A stretch of 64,000 nucleotides of DNA from Streptomyces sp. NRRL WC-3626. Lineage in GTDB: Bacteria > Actinomycetota > Actinomycetes > Streptomycetales > Streptomycetaceae. Every line of letters starts with the position of its first letter. Positions within the stretch are counted from its first letter, which is position 1. The position numbers and the translations under genes were made by a program. The notes below the pieces were generated by a model that made no database searches, had not been told where the DNA came from, and saw only the letters and a list, made by a program, of their open reading frames with translations. Positions 7,615 through 15,644 of the stretch are shown here, one piece after another. The DNA is taken from contig NZ_JOCA01000004.1 of the NCBI RefSeq assembly GCF_000718785.1, forward strand, positions 1 to 64,000. The letters are read 5' to 3'.

Positions 7615-10020
7615 TCACATTCCGGGGAGCCGCCGGTCCACCCGCCGCCACAGCAGCTCCAGCATCCCCGCCGCGACGACCGCGACACCGGCCGCCGTCC
7701 ACGGCATGGTCATGCCCACCAGCTTCAGCGCGAAGAAGTGCTGGAGCCACGGCACCACCAGCACCACCACGAACGCCCCGCCCATCGCCGCCACCAGACC
7801 GATCCGCCACCAGGTGTACGGCCGGGCGATGATCGCCAGCACCCAGATCGAGATCAGGAACAGCGTCAGCGTCGCCGCGCTCGTCTCCGCCTCCAGCGAC
7901 CCCGCCCCCGTGTAGTACTCCCGCGCCAGCAGGTACGTCGCGAACGTCGCCAGCGCCGCCACCAGCCCGCCCGGGATCGCGTACCGCATCACCCGCCGTA
8001 CGAAGTTCGGCCGCGCCCGCTCCTTGTTCGGCGCGAGGGCGAGGAAGAACGCCGGGACCCCGATGGTGAGCGTCGACAGCAGCGTCAGATGGCGCGGCAG
8101 GAACGGGTACTCCACCTGCGAGATCACCACCAGCACCGCCAGCAGCACCGAGTACACCGTCTTCACCAGGAACAGCGTCGCGACCCGGGTGATGTTGCCG
8201 ATCACCCGCCGTCCCTCCGCCACCACCGACGGCAGCGTGGCGAAGCTGTTGTTCAGCAGCACGATCTGCGCGACCGCGCGCGTGGCCTCCGAACCGGAGC
8301 CCATCGCCACGCCGATGTCCGCGTCCTTCAGCGCCAGTACGTCGTTCACGCCGTCCCCGGTCATCGCGACCGTACGGCCCCTCGACTGGAGCGCGCCCAC
8401 CATGTTCCGCTTCTGCTGCGGGGTGACCCGCCCGAACACCGTGCCCTCGTCCATCGCCCCGGCCATGGCGTCCCGGTCCGCGGGCAGCCCGCGCGCGTCC
8501 ACCGCCGTACCGGACAGGCCCAGCTTGGCGGCGACCGCGCCGACCGACACCGCGTTGTCCCCGGAGATCACCTTGGCCCGGACGTCCTGCTCGGCGAAGT
8601 AGCGCAGGGTGTCCGCCGCGTCCGGGCGCAGCCGCTGCTCCAGCACCACGAGCGCGGCCGGCCGCACGCCCTGCGCGGCCTCGGGGTCGTCGACGTCCAC
8701 GCCCTCGCGGACCCGGGCGAGCAGCAGTACCCGCAGCCCCTCCTCGTTCATCCGGACGGTCTCGGCAAGCGCCGGGTCCCGCGGCTCCAGCAGCACGTCC
8801 GGCGCCCCCAGCAGCCAGGTCACGGCCTCCCCGCCCGCACCCTCGTCGAACGTCGCGCCGCTGTACTTGCGGGCGGAGGAGAAGGGCAGGGTGTCGGTGA
8901 GGCGCCAGTCCGTGGTGTCCGGGTAGGCGTCGATGATCGCCCTCAGCGAGGCGTTCGGGCGGGGGTCCGCCGAGCCGAGCTCGCCCAGCACCCGGCGTAT
9001 GTACGCCTCGTCGCCGTCCCCGAGCACATGCAGCCCGGTGACGTCCATGCCGCCCTCGGTGAGCGTGCCCGTCTTGTCCAGGCACACCGTGTCCACGCGG
9101 GCCAGCCCCTCGATCGCGGGCAGCTCCTGCACCAGGCACTGCTTACGGCCCAGCCGGATCACGCCGATCGCGAAGGCGACGGACGTGAGCAGCACCAGCC
9201 CCTCGGGAACCATCGGCACGATCCCGCCGACCGTACGGGCGATCGAGTCCTTCAGCTCGTTGTCCTTGACCACCAGCTGGCTGATGATCAGACCGATCGC
9301 GGTCGGGACCATCATCCACGTCACGTACTTGAGGATCGTGGAGATCCCGGTCCGCAGCTCCGAGTGGACGAGGGTGAACCGGGACGCCTCCTCGGCGAGC
9401 TGCGCCGCGTACGCCTCGCGCCCCACCCGGGTCGCCTGGAAGGAGCCGCCGCCCGCGACGACGAAGCTGCCGGACATGATCCGGTCACCGGGCTGCTTCA
9501 CCACCGGATCGGCCTCACCGGTGAGCAGCGACTCGTCGATCTCCAGACCGTCCGCCTCGACGCACACCCCGTCGACGACGGCCTTGTCGCCCGGCCCGAT
9601 CTCGATCAGGTCGTCCAGCACGATCCCGGAGGTGGCGATCTCCGCCGCCTTCCCGTCCCGGCGCACCGTGGGCCGTACCTCGCCGATCACCGCGAGGGAG
9701 TCGAGGGTCTTCTTCGCCCGCCACTCCTGGACGATGCCGATCCCGGTGTTGGCGAGGATCACGAAGCCGAACAGGCTGTCCTGGATCGGCGCGACCGCCA
9801 GCATGATCACCCAGAGCACGCCGATGATCGCGTTGAACCGGGTGAACACGTTCGCCCGGACGATCTCGGTGAGGGACCGGCTGCTGCGCACCGGTACGTC
9901 GTTGATCTGCCCGCCCGCGACCCGCTGCGCCACTTCCGCCGAGGTCAGCCCGGTCACCGGTGAGGTGACCCTGGCGGGCTGTACGGCATCGACCCGGTCG
10001 CCCGCCTCGAGATGCGTCAT
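7615..10020 (-). CDS. CtpE-type cation-translocating P-type ATPase
   Basis: An 801-aa P-type ATPase complete in all domains: actuator TGE loop (LLTGEAD, 165-171), transmembrane PEGL motif (272-275), phosphorylation site DKTGTLT (Asp315), KYSGATF-type nucleotide site and the hinge TGDGVNDVLALKDADIGVAMG. PEGL in place of the heavy-metal CPC motif, together with its length, places it with mycobacterial CtpE, which is linked to Ca2+ uptake. A Ca2+ or similar divalent substrate is therefore inferred rather than shown. The C-terminal membrane segments end in VDRRLPGM. Single-gene unit, same strand as nhaA, which starts about 100 bp beyond its stop. Confidence 0.9.
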   Translation of the reverse strand: MTHLEAGDRVDAVQPARVTSPVTGLTSAEVAQRVAGGQINDVPVRSSRSLTEIVRANVFTRFNAIIGVLWVIMLAVAPIQDSLFGFVILANTGIGIVQEWRAKKTLDSLAVIGEVRPTVRRDGKAAEIATSGIVLDDLIEIGPGDKAVVDGVCVEADGLEIDESLLTGEADPVVKQPGDRIMSGSFVVAGGGSFQATRVGREAYAAQLAEEASRFTLVHSELRTGISTILKYVTWMMVPTAIGLIISQLVVKDNELKDSIARTVGGIVPMVPEGLVLLTSVAFAIGVIRLGRKQCLVQELPAIEGLARVDTVCLDKTGTLTEGGMDVTGLHVLGDGDEAYIRRVLGELGSADPRPNASLRAIIDAYPDTTDWRLTDTLPFSSARKYSGATFDEGAGGEAVTWLLGAPDVLLEPRDPALAETVRMNEEGLRVLLLARVREGVDVDDPEAAQGVRPAALVVLEQRLRPDAADTLRYFAEQDVRAKVISGDNAVSVGAVAAKLGLSGTAVDARGLPADRDAMAGAMDEGTVFGRVTPQQKRNMVGALQSRGRTVAMTGDGVNDVLALKDADIGVAMGSGSEATRAVAQIVLLNNSFATLPSVVAEGRRVIGNITRVATLFLVKTVYSVLLAVLVVISQVEYPFLPRHLTLLSTLTIGVPAFFLALAPNKERARPNFVRRVMRYAIPGGLVAALATFATYLLAREYYTGAGSLEAETSAATLTLFLISIWVLAIIARPYTWWRIGLVAAMGGAFVVVLVVPWLQHFFALKLVGMTMPWTAAGVAVVAAGMLELLWRRVDRRLPGM

Positions 10021-10116
10021 GCATTCGACGTTACGTGCGGATTCGGCGCTTCACCCACCCGATGGGCGGAAGATCCGACCTGGGGAGGACGGCCGCGCAA
10101 CGGCCGTAGTGCCGTG

Positions 10117-10133
10117 GTCGTACGGCGTACGAC
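10117..10133. terminator. Hairpin GTCGTAC-GGC-GTACGAC
   Basis: A perfect 7-bp stem with a 3-nt loop just beyond the DUF2530 gene (minus strand). A second small hairpin GGCCG-N5-CGGCC lies at 10091-10105. Together they probably end that transcript before the ATPase promoter. Confidence 0.4.
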
Positions 10134-10195
10134 GGTGCTACGGAGGGCGGCCGCCCGGCGCCGGCCGGTCGGCCGCGGCGCGGGAGCCGTCGCGC

Positions 10196-10498
10196 TCAGT
10201 CCGCCGACGGGGCCGCGGACTGTCCCGGCACCCGTGCCGCCTCCGCCGCCTCCGCCCGCTTGATCGCGGCGTCGCGCCGGCGGACGTACCAGATGCCGAT
10301 GAAGCCGAGCCCGCCGCCGGCCAGGCAGGTCCACAGCCACCAGGTGTGGCCGTGGTCGTCGAACCAGCCGTAGAACGGCAGCTGCACCAGGAACAGCACG
10401 AACCAGATGATCGTGCCGCCGACGATGGTGGCGACCACGGGGCCCTCCAGGGGCTCCGGCGCCTCGTGCTCGGGGGATCCCGAAATAAGCCCGGCCAT
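10196..10498 (-). CDS. DUF2530 small membrane protein
   Basis: A 100-aa protein with two transmembrane segments (about residues 22-42 and 55-75; the first contains ATIVGGTIIWFVLFLVQL). It ends in a charged, Ala-rich cytoplasmic tail beginning RRRDAAIKRAEAAEAA. The pattern matches DUF2530, an actinobacterial family of unknown function commonly found beside the NCS2 purine permease, as here (divergent, about 180 bp apart). No catalytic motif is visible. Confidence 0.8.
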   Translation of the reverse strand: MAGLISGSPEHEAPEPLEGPVVATIVGGTIIWFVLFLVQLPFYGWFDDHGHTWWLWTCLAGGGLGFIGIWYVRRRDAAIKRAEAAEAARVPGQSAAPSAD

Positions 10499-10679
10499 GC
10501 GGACAGCTTACGAGGGCCGCGCACGTGACGGGCACCGCACGCTGCCACGCCCGTCTACGCGCGGAGATAGCGGGGACGGCGTTATATGTTCATACTGAAT
10601 CCGTTTGTCTCTGGCCATTTATCTTCGTAGAAAACACCAAAGGGCGTCGGGGGAGGCCCGCCGGTGATGAGGTCCCCGC

Positions 10680-12131
10680 ATGTCCCCGTCGGCCCCCACC
10701 AAGGCCCCCACCCCCGAGCAGCCGGGGTCCGGTGCCGCGTCCGGCGCCCTGGACCGCTACTTCCGGATCAGCGAGCGCGGCAGCACCCTGCCGCGTGAGA
10801 TCCGCGGCGGCTTCGCCACCTTCTTCGCGATGGCGTACATCATCGTGCTGAACCCGATCATCCTGGGCAGCGCGAAGGACATGTACGGCCACCAGCTGGA
10901 CAACGGCCAGCTGGTCACCGCGACCGCCCTGACCGCCGCGTTCACCACGCTGCTCATGGGTGTCATCGGGAACGTCCCGATCGCGCTCGCCGCCGGCCTC
11001 GGCGTGAACTCCGTCGTCGCGCTCCAGCTCGCGCCGCGCATGTCCTGGCCGGACGCCATGGGCATGGTGGTGCTGGCCGGTTTCGTCGTCATGCTGCTGG
11101 TCGCCACGGGCCTGCGCGAGCGCGTGATGAACGCCGTCCCGCACGGGCTGCGCAAGGCCATCGCCATCGGCATCGGCCTGTTCATCCTGCTGATCGGCCT
11201 GGTCGACTCCGGCTTCGTCACCCGTATCCCGGACGTCGCCCAGACCACCGTCCCGCTCCAGCTCGGCGTCGGCGGCCACCTCGACGGCTGGCCCGTCCTC
11301 GTCTTCATCCTCGGCGCGCTGCTCACACTGGCGCTGATCGTGCGCAAGGTGCCCGGCGCGATCCTCATCTCGATCGTCGCGATGACGGTCCTCGCGGTGA
11401 TCATCAACGCGGTGGCGGACATCCCCTCCTGGGGCCTGACGACGCCGACCTGGCCCGGCAACCCGGTCGCCACCCCCGACTTCGGGCTGATCGGCGAGGT
11501 CAGCCTGTTCGGCGGCTTCGGCAAGGTCGGTGTGCTGACCGGTGTCCTGTTCGTCTTCACCGTGCTGCTGTCGTGCTTCTTCGACGCGATGGGCACGATC
11601 ATGGGCGTCTCCGACGAGGCCAAGCTGACCGACGCGCAGGGCCAGATGCCCGGCATCAACAAGGTCCTGTTCATCGACGGTGTCGCGGTCGCCGCCGGCG
11701 GCGCCAGCTCCTCCTCGGCCACCACCGCGTTCGTGGAGTCCACGGCCGGTGTCGGCGAGGGCGCGCGGACCGGCTTCGCCAACGTCGTCACCGGCGGACT
11801 GTTCACCCTGGCGCTGTTCCTCACGCCCGTCGCCACCATGGTCCCGTCCCAGGCGGCGACCCCGGCGCTGGTCGCGGTGGGCTTCCTGATCATGGCGGGC
11901 TCGGTCAAGGAGATCGACTGGGCGGATTACACGATCGCCATCCCGGCGTTCGTGACCATGCTGATGATGCCGTTCACCTACTCGATCACCAACGGCATCG
12001 GCATGGGCTTCATCGCCTTCGCCGTGCTGCGGCTCGCCGCCGGCCGGGGCCGTGAGGTCCCGTCGGCGATGTACGTGGTGGCGGCGGTGTTCGCCTTCTA
12101 CTACCTGATGCCGGCGCTGGGCCTGACCTGA
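10680..12131 (+). CDS. NCS2/AzgA-type purine permease
   Basis: A 483-aa membrane protein with 12-14 hydrophobic segments. It has the AzgA-type hallmarks: FFAMAYIIVLNPIILG near the N-terminus, GLGVNSVVALQL, FFDAMGTIMGVSDEA, and GGASSSSATTAFVESTAGVGEGARTG written in two parts (GGASSSSATTAFVES, then TAGVGEGARTG). The family imports hypoxanthine, adenine or guanine with protons. The start ATG has GAGG eight bases upstream. The leader (10575-10660) is unusually AT-rich for this genome and contains TTCA-TAC-TGAA and TTC-GTA-GAA mini-dyads. No purine riboswitch consensus is present. Confidence 0.9.
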   Translation: MSPSAPTKAPTPEQPGSGAASGALDRYFRISERGSTLPREIRGGFATFFAMAYIIVLNPIILGSAKDMYGHQLDNGQLVTATALTAAFTTLLMGVIGNVPIALAAGLGVNSVVALQLAPRMSWPDAMGMVVLAGFVVMLLVATGLRERVMNAVPHGLRKAIAIGIGLFILLIGLVDSGFVTRIPDVAQTTVPLQLGVGGHLDGWPVLVFILGALLTLALIVRKVPGAILISIVAMTVLAVIINAVADIPSWGLTTPTWPGNPVATPDFGLIGEVSLFGGFGKVGVLTGVLFVFTVLLSCFFDAMGTIMGVSDEAKLTDAQGQMPGINKVLFIDGVAVAAGGASSSSATTAFVESTAGVGEGARTGFANVVTGGLFTLALFLTPVATMVPSQAATPALVAVGFLIMAGSVKEIDWADYTIAIPAFVTMLMMPFTYSITNGIGMGFIAFAVLRLAAGRGREVPSAMYVVAAVFAFYYLMPALGLT

Positions 12132-12146
12132 TCCGGCCGCGGGGGC

Positions 12147-12335
12147 TCAGGTGACCCCGTAGAACCTCTCCGTCTCCTCGACGGCGGTCTGGAACCGCTG
12201 GTCGAAGTCATCGCGCATGAGCGTCCGGACGACATAGTCCTGGACGCTCATGCCGCGTTTGGCGGCATGCTCCCGGAGCCGTTCGAGCAGTTCGTGGTCT
12301 ATCCGCAGGCTGAACACTTCTGTCCCCATGCGCAT
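12147..12335 (-). CDS. Orphan ribbon-helix-helix protein (antitoxin-like)
   Basis: A 62-aa protein (60 aa from the second Met). TEVFSLRIDHELLERLREHAAKRGMSVQDYV, read as TEVFSLRID then HELLERLREHAAKRGMS, matches a beta strand plus two helices of an RHH/Arc-type DNA-binding domain. A short C-terminal tail DQRFQTAVEETERFYGVT resembles toxin-binding tails of type II antitoxins. No toxin ORF adjoins; the neighbours are a permease 3' end and a MarR gene. A perfect dyad 48 bp upstream (12383-12400) is a plausible self-operator. Confidence 0.7.
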   Translation of the reverse strand: MRMGTEVFSLRIDHELLERLREHAAKRGMSVQDYVVRTLMRDDFDQRFQTAVEETERFYGVT

Positions 12336-12382
12336 GAGGGTCGCTGCACAGCCCGGTGTGGTGCGCCACGATTCGAGGATGG

Positions 12383-12400
12383 ATCACTCATTCGAGTGAT
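12383..12400. promoter_or_regulatory. Inverted repeat ATCACTC-N4-GAGTGAT
   Basis: A perfect 7-bp dyad with a 4-nt spacer, upstream of the RHH gene on the minus strand and 85 bp upstream of the MarR gene on the plus strand. RHH proteins commonly bind short dyads in their own promoter, so autoregulation is inferred. Confidence 0.5.
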
Positions 12401-12451
12401 ACGGCGTGCCGGTGGCGGGAGTCACGGGCGAGCCCGTGTGCTCCGAGTGGT

Positions 12452-12481
12452 CTTTAGCGAGAGTAATGAGTTACGCTAAAG
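12452..12481 (+). promoter_or_regulatory. MarR operator/promoter CTTTAGCG-N14-CGCTAAAG, likely leaderless start
   Basis: A perfect 8-bp inverted repeat ends 3 bp before the MarR ATG (12485) and contains a second, offset dyad GTAA-TGAG-TTAC. TACGCT at 12473-12478 is a good -10 element, which would place the transcription start at or next to the ATG. There is no SD sequence. A leaderless, autorepressed marR transcript is inferred. Confidence 0.6.
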
Positions 12482-12484
12482 AAC

Positions 12485-12922
12485 ATGCCGGACTTCAGCC
12501 ATGGCGACGACGCAGCCGCCGTGAACGCCCTTCGATCCGCCGTGATGCGGCTGTCCCGTCGGCTCAAGCACCAGCGTGTCGACGAGTCGCTCAGCCCCAC
12601 CGAGATGTCGGTGCTCGGCACCCTGGCCCGCTGCGGCAGCGCCACCCCGGGCGAGCTCGCCCGCAAGGAGCATGTCCAGCCGCCGTCGATGACCCGCATC
12701 GTGGCCCTGCTGGAGGCCAAGGGACTGGTCCGCCTCGAACCGCACCCCGACGACCGGCGCCAGAAGGTCGTCACGCAGACCGAGCGGGCCGAGGCGATGC
12801 TCGAGGAGAGCCGCCGCAGGCGGAACGCGTTCCTGGCATCACTGGTCGAGGACCTCGACGAGGACGAGTGGGCGAAACTCCGCGCCGCCGCCCCCGTGCT
12901 GGAGAAACTCGCACACATCTGA
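12485..12922 (+). CDS. MarR family transcriptional regulator
   Basis: A 145-aa winged-helix protein. Helices SLSPTEMSVLGTLARCG and a recognition region PPSMTRIVALLEAKGLVRLE are followed by the wing HPDDRRQKVVTQTERA, the typical MarR layout with dimer helices at both ends. It most likely represses itself and the MFS exporter 36 bp downstream and is released by a small phenolic or drug ligand. The operator at 12452-12481 directly abuts its start codon. No SD is seen, so translation is probably leaderless. Confidence 0.9.
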   Translation: MPDFSHGDDAAAVNALRSAVMRLSRRLKHQRVDESLSPTEMSVLGTLARCGSATPGELARKEHVQPPSMTRIVALLEAKGLVRLEPHPDDRRQKVVTQTERAEAMLEESRRRRNAFLASLVEDLDEDEWAKLRAAAPVLEKLAHI

Positions 12923-12958
12923 GCACCGAGCACCGCAGCAGCCAGGAGGCGAGCCCTT

Positions 12959-14323
12959 TTGAGTACGGGATCCGGAGCAGCTTCCGCCCCCGCACCTGAC
13001 CCCCACGACACCCTGCCCGCCCCCGGACCCCCCGCCCGTAAGAACTCGATGTTCTCCTCGCTGCGGATCAGGAACTACCGCCTGTTCTTCATCGGACAGG
13101 TCGTCTCCAACATCGGCACCTGGATGCAGCGCATCGCCCAGGACTGGCTGGTGCTCAGCCTCACCGGCTCCTCGGCCGCCGTCGGCATCACCACGGCCCT
13201 GCAGTTCCTGCCGATGCTCCTCTTCGGCCTCTACGGCGGCGTCCTCGTCGACCGCCTGCGCAAGCGGCCCACGCTGCTCGTCACGCAGGTCGCGATGGCC
13301 CTCACCGCCCTCGCGCTCGCCGTCCTCACCCTGACCGGACGGGTCGAGGTCTGGCACATCTACGTCGCCGCCTTCGCCCTCGGTCTCGCGACCGTCGTCG
13401 ACAACCCGGCCCGCCAGTCCTTCGTCTCCGAGCTCGTCGGCCCCGGCCAGCTGCAGAACGCGGTCAGCCTGAACTCCGCGAACTTCCAGTCCGCCCGCCT
13501 GGTCGGCCCCGCCGTCGCGGGTCTGCTGATCACCGGCGTCGGCACCGGCTGGGCGTTCCTCCTCAACGGGCTGTCCTTCATCGCCCCGCTGACCGGCCTG
13601 CTGATGATGCGCGCCCGCGAGCTGCACGCCGTCGAGCGCGCCCCGCGCGGCAAGGGGCAGCTGCGGGAGGGCCTGCGCTATGTCACCGGGCGGCCCGAGC
13701 TGATCTGGCCGATCGTCCTGGTCGGTTTCATCGGCACGTTCGCCTTCAACTTCCCCGTCTACCTCTCGGCCTTCGCCGACGACGTCTTCCACGGGGGCGC
13801 GGGCGTCTACAGCATGTTCAACACCCTGATGGCGGTCGGCTCCGTCTCCGGCGCCCTGCTCGCCGCCCGGCGCGGCACGGCCCGGCTGCGGCTGCTGATC
13901 CTGGCCGCGCTGGCCTTCGGCGGGCTGGAGATCCTCGCCTCCGCGTCACCGCGGCTGTGGATGTTCGCCCTGCTGATGATCCCGCTGGGCCTGTTCTCCA
14001 TGACGGTCAACGTCACCACCAACACCAGCATCCAGATGTCCACCGACCCTGCGGTACGCGGCCGCGTCATGGCCCTCTACATGATGGTCTTCCTCGGCGG
14101 CTCCCCGGTCGGCGCCCCCATCGTCGGCTGGATCACCGACACCTACGGCGCCCGCGTCGGCTTCGCGGCCGGCGGCGCGGTCGCGATGACCGCGGCGGCC
14201 GTCATCGGCCTGATCCTGGCGAGGGCCGGCGGCCTCCGCCTCTCGGTGGGCTGGCACCGCGGCACCCCACGGCTGCGGTTCGTTCCGCGCGAGCGTCAGG
14301 AGGCGCTGGCACCGGCGGCGTAG
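12959..14323 (+). CDS. MFS exporter (EntS/MFS_3-like)
   Basis: A 454-aa protein with 12 predicted membrane helices. FSSLRIRNYRLFFIGQVVSNIGTWMQ is split here as FSSLRIRNYRLFFIGQ and VVSNIGTWMQRIAQDWLV; this N-terminal signature is typical of MFS_3/enterobactin-exporter-like permeases. It is probably a drug or siderophore efflux pump controlled by the MarR gene upstream. The start is TTG 12959 with AGGAGG nine bases before it. Its 3' end overlaps the convergent Uma2 gene by 28 bp. Confidence 0.88.
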   Translation: MSTGSGAASAPAPDPHDTLPAPGPPARKNSMFSSLRIRNYRLFFIGQVVSNIGTWMQRIAQDWLVLSLTGSSAAVGITTALQFLPMLLFGLYGGVLVDRLRKRPTLLVTQVAMALTALALAVLTLTGRVEVWHIYVAAFALGLATVVDNPARQSFVSELVGPGQLQNAVSLNSANFQSARLVGPAVAGLLITGVGTGWAFLLNGLSFIAPLTGLLMMRARELHAVERAPRGKGQLREGLRYVTGRPELIWPIVLVGFIGTFAFNFPVYLSAFADDVFHGGAGVYSMFNTLMAVGSVSGALLAARRGTARLRLLILAALAFGGLEILASASPRLWMFALLMIPLGLFSMTVNVTTNTSIQMSTDPAVRGRVMALYMMVFLGGSPVGAPIVGWITDTYGARVGFAAGGAVAMTAAAVIGLILARAGGLRLSVGWHRGTPRLRFVPRERQEALAPAA

Positions 14324-14853
14324 CGGGGGAACTCGTCGGTCCTGATGACGAGGCCGACGGCCGTGCCGGTCAGATCGATCACCGTGCCGAAGCCGAAGCG
14401 GACGTGGCCGTGGTACTCGCCCTCATGCGGCAGAGTGTGCAGGTGCCACTCGCAGGTGTACGGATCGACGATCAGGTACACCGGGACGCCGGCGGCGGCG
14501 TAGGCGGCCTTCTTGGGGCCGTAGTCGTTGCCGGACGTCTCCCGGGAGATCACTTCGGCGACGAACTCGGCGCGCCGGCCGGGTCCCTCGGCGAGGGCCA
14601 CCACGTCGGAGGCGAAGCCGTTGAGATGACCGGGGTAGTCCATGCGGACGTCGGACAGCAGGCGCTTCAGCGGATACCTGGGGCGCAGTTGCTCGAGGAT
14701 ACCGATGGTGATGTCCCAGTGGGTGTCGCGCTGGGGCGTCAGGAAGATGTGCCCTCCTACGATCTCGGACTTGTACCCCTCGGGGACCACGCCCTCCAGC
14801 CACTCGAACATCGCGTCGAGTGTGAGTGGCCCGCTGTCGGCCGTCCCGGTCAT
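14296..14853 (-). CDS. Uma2 family endonuclease (paralogue 1)
   Basis: A 185-aa protein of the Uma2/DUF820 restriction-endonuclease-like fold. The core is seen as IVGGHIFLTPQRDTHWD, SDVRMDYPG, FVAEVISRETSGNDYGPKK and VPVYLIVDP; the conserved Glu and Asp/Lys of these motifs form the PD-(D/E)xK-like site. Function in Streptomyces is unknown; the family has expanded strongly there. ATG 14853 follows GGAGAGGA (a GTG lies one codon earlier). A close paralogue lies at 16668-17270, two kb away. The 3' end overlaps the convergent MFS gene. Confidence 0.85.
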   Translation of the reverse strand: MTGTADSGPLTLDAMFEWLEGVVPEGYKSEIVGGHIFLTPQRDTHWDITIGILEQLRPRYPLKRLLSDVRMDYPGHLNGFASDVVALAEGPGRRAEFVAEVISRETSGNDYGPKKAAYAAAGVPVYLIVDPYTCEWHLHTLPHEGEYHGHVRFGFGTVIDLTGTAVGLVIRTDEFPRYAAGASAS

Positions 14854-14945
14854 CACAATCCTCTCCGTCCAGCGCTCCCGACGAGCGCGGTCGGGCTGGA
14901 GAACGACGTATGGGTGACAGGGGTGCGCCCAGGCAGACTGGACCC

Positions 14946-15518
14946 ATGAGACTCTTCGCCGCCGTGCTGCCGCCGGAGGACGTGGTCCATGAGCTCGCCG
15001 CCGAGGTGGGACGACTGACGGAACTCCCCGGCGCCGACGGGATGCGGTGGACCGAGCGGGCCGGTTGGCACTTCACCCTCGCCTTCTACGGCGAGGTCGA
15101 CGACGGCCTCGTACCGGAGCTGACCGCGCGGCTGGAGCGGGCCGCCGCGCGGACCCGGCCGTTCCGGCTGGCGGTGCGGGGCGGCGGCCAGTTCGGACGG
15201 GGCCGGGCGCTGTGGGCCGGTGCGGAGGGGGAACTGGACACGATGCGGCTGCTGGCCGGACGGGCGGAGGCGGCCGCGCGGAAGGCGGGCGTGCCGATGG
15301 ACGAGCACCGGCGCTACAAGGCCCACCTCACGGTGGCCCGCAGCCGGGACGCCGTCGACGTACGCCCGTACCTCGAGGTCCTGGACGCCTTCCGCAGCCG
15401 GACCTGGACGGTGGACGAGCTGGTGCTGGTGCGCAGCAGCCTGCCGACGTCCGGAGTGCCGGGCGAGCAGCCGCGCTATGAGGCGGTCGCCCGCCGGTCA
15501 CTGGGCGCGGCCGGTTAG
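14946..15518 (+). CDS. thpR: RNA 2',3'-cyclic phosphodiesterase (2H family)
   Basis: A 190-aa protein with the two HxT motifs of the 2H phosphoesterase superfamily, HFTLAFYGEV near residue 42 and HLTVARS near 123, plus the N-terminal MRLFAAVLPP typical of ThpR/LigT. The family hydrolyses 2',3'-cyclic phosphate at RNA ends (and ligates tRNA halves in vitro). Cytoplasmic. The ATG at 14946 is the first Met of the conserved part. A 29-codon membrane-peptide gene follows 10 bp after its stop. Confidence 0.88.
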   Translation: MRLFAAVLPPEDVVHELAAEVGRLTELPGADGMRWTERAGWHFTLAFYGEVDDGLVPELTARLERAAARTRPFRLAVRGGGQFGRGRALWAGAEGELDTMRLLAGRAEAAARKAGVPMDEHRRYKAHLTVARSRDAVDVRPYLEVLDAFRSRTWTVDELVLVRSSLPTSGVPGEQPRYEAVARRSLGAAG

Positions 15519-15528
15519 GCTCGACGGC

Positions 15529-15618
15529 GTGGACCCGAAGACCCGTAACCGGATCATGGCCGGTGTGCTCGTACTGATGTTCCTCGTGGTGGCGCTGGCG
15601 GCGGCGCTGGGCAATTGA
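15529..15618 (+). CDS. Small single-pass membrane peptide (29 aa)
   Basis: The GTG at 15529 opens an ORF for MDPKTRNRIMAGVLVL followed by MFLVVALAAALGN and TGA. Positive residues at the N-terminus and an uninterrupted 18-residue hydrophobic helix make a membrane peptide likely. It lies between thpR and the aldo/keto reductase, in the only gap there, and may be read from the thpR transcript. The amino-acid pattern is too coherent for random sequence, but function is unknown. Confidence 0.55.
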   Translation: MDPKTRNRIMAGVLVLMFLVVALAAALGN

Positions 15619-15644
15619 CGCCGCCGCCCTCCCCGTACGCGCCG

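Noticed and set aside
7522..9963. 813-codon plus-strand ORF opposite the P-type ATPase
   Set aside because: Arg/His/Gln-rich shadow of a gene with all P-type ATPase motifs.
10560..10679. Purine riboswitch before the NCS2 permease
   Set aside because: The AT-rich leader lacks the conserved three-way junction core.
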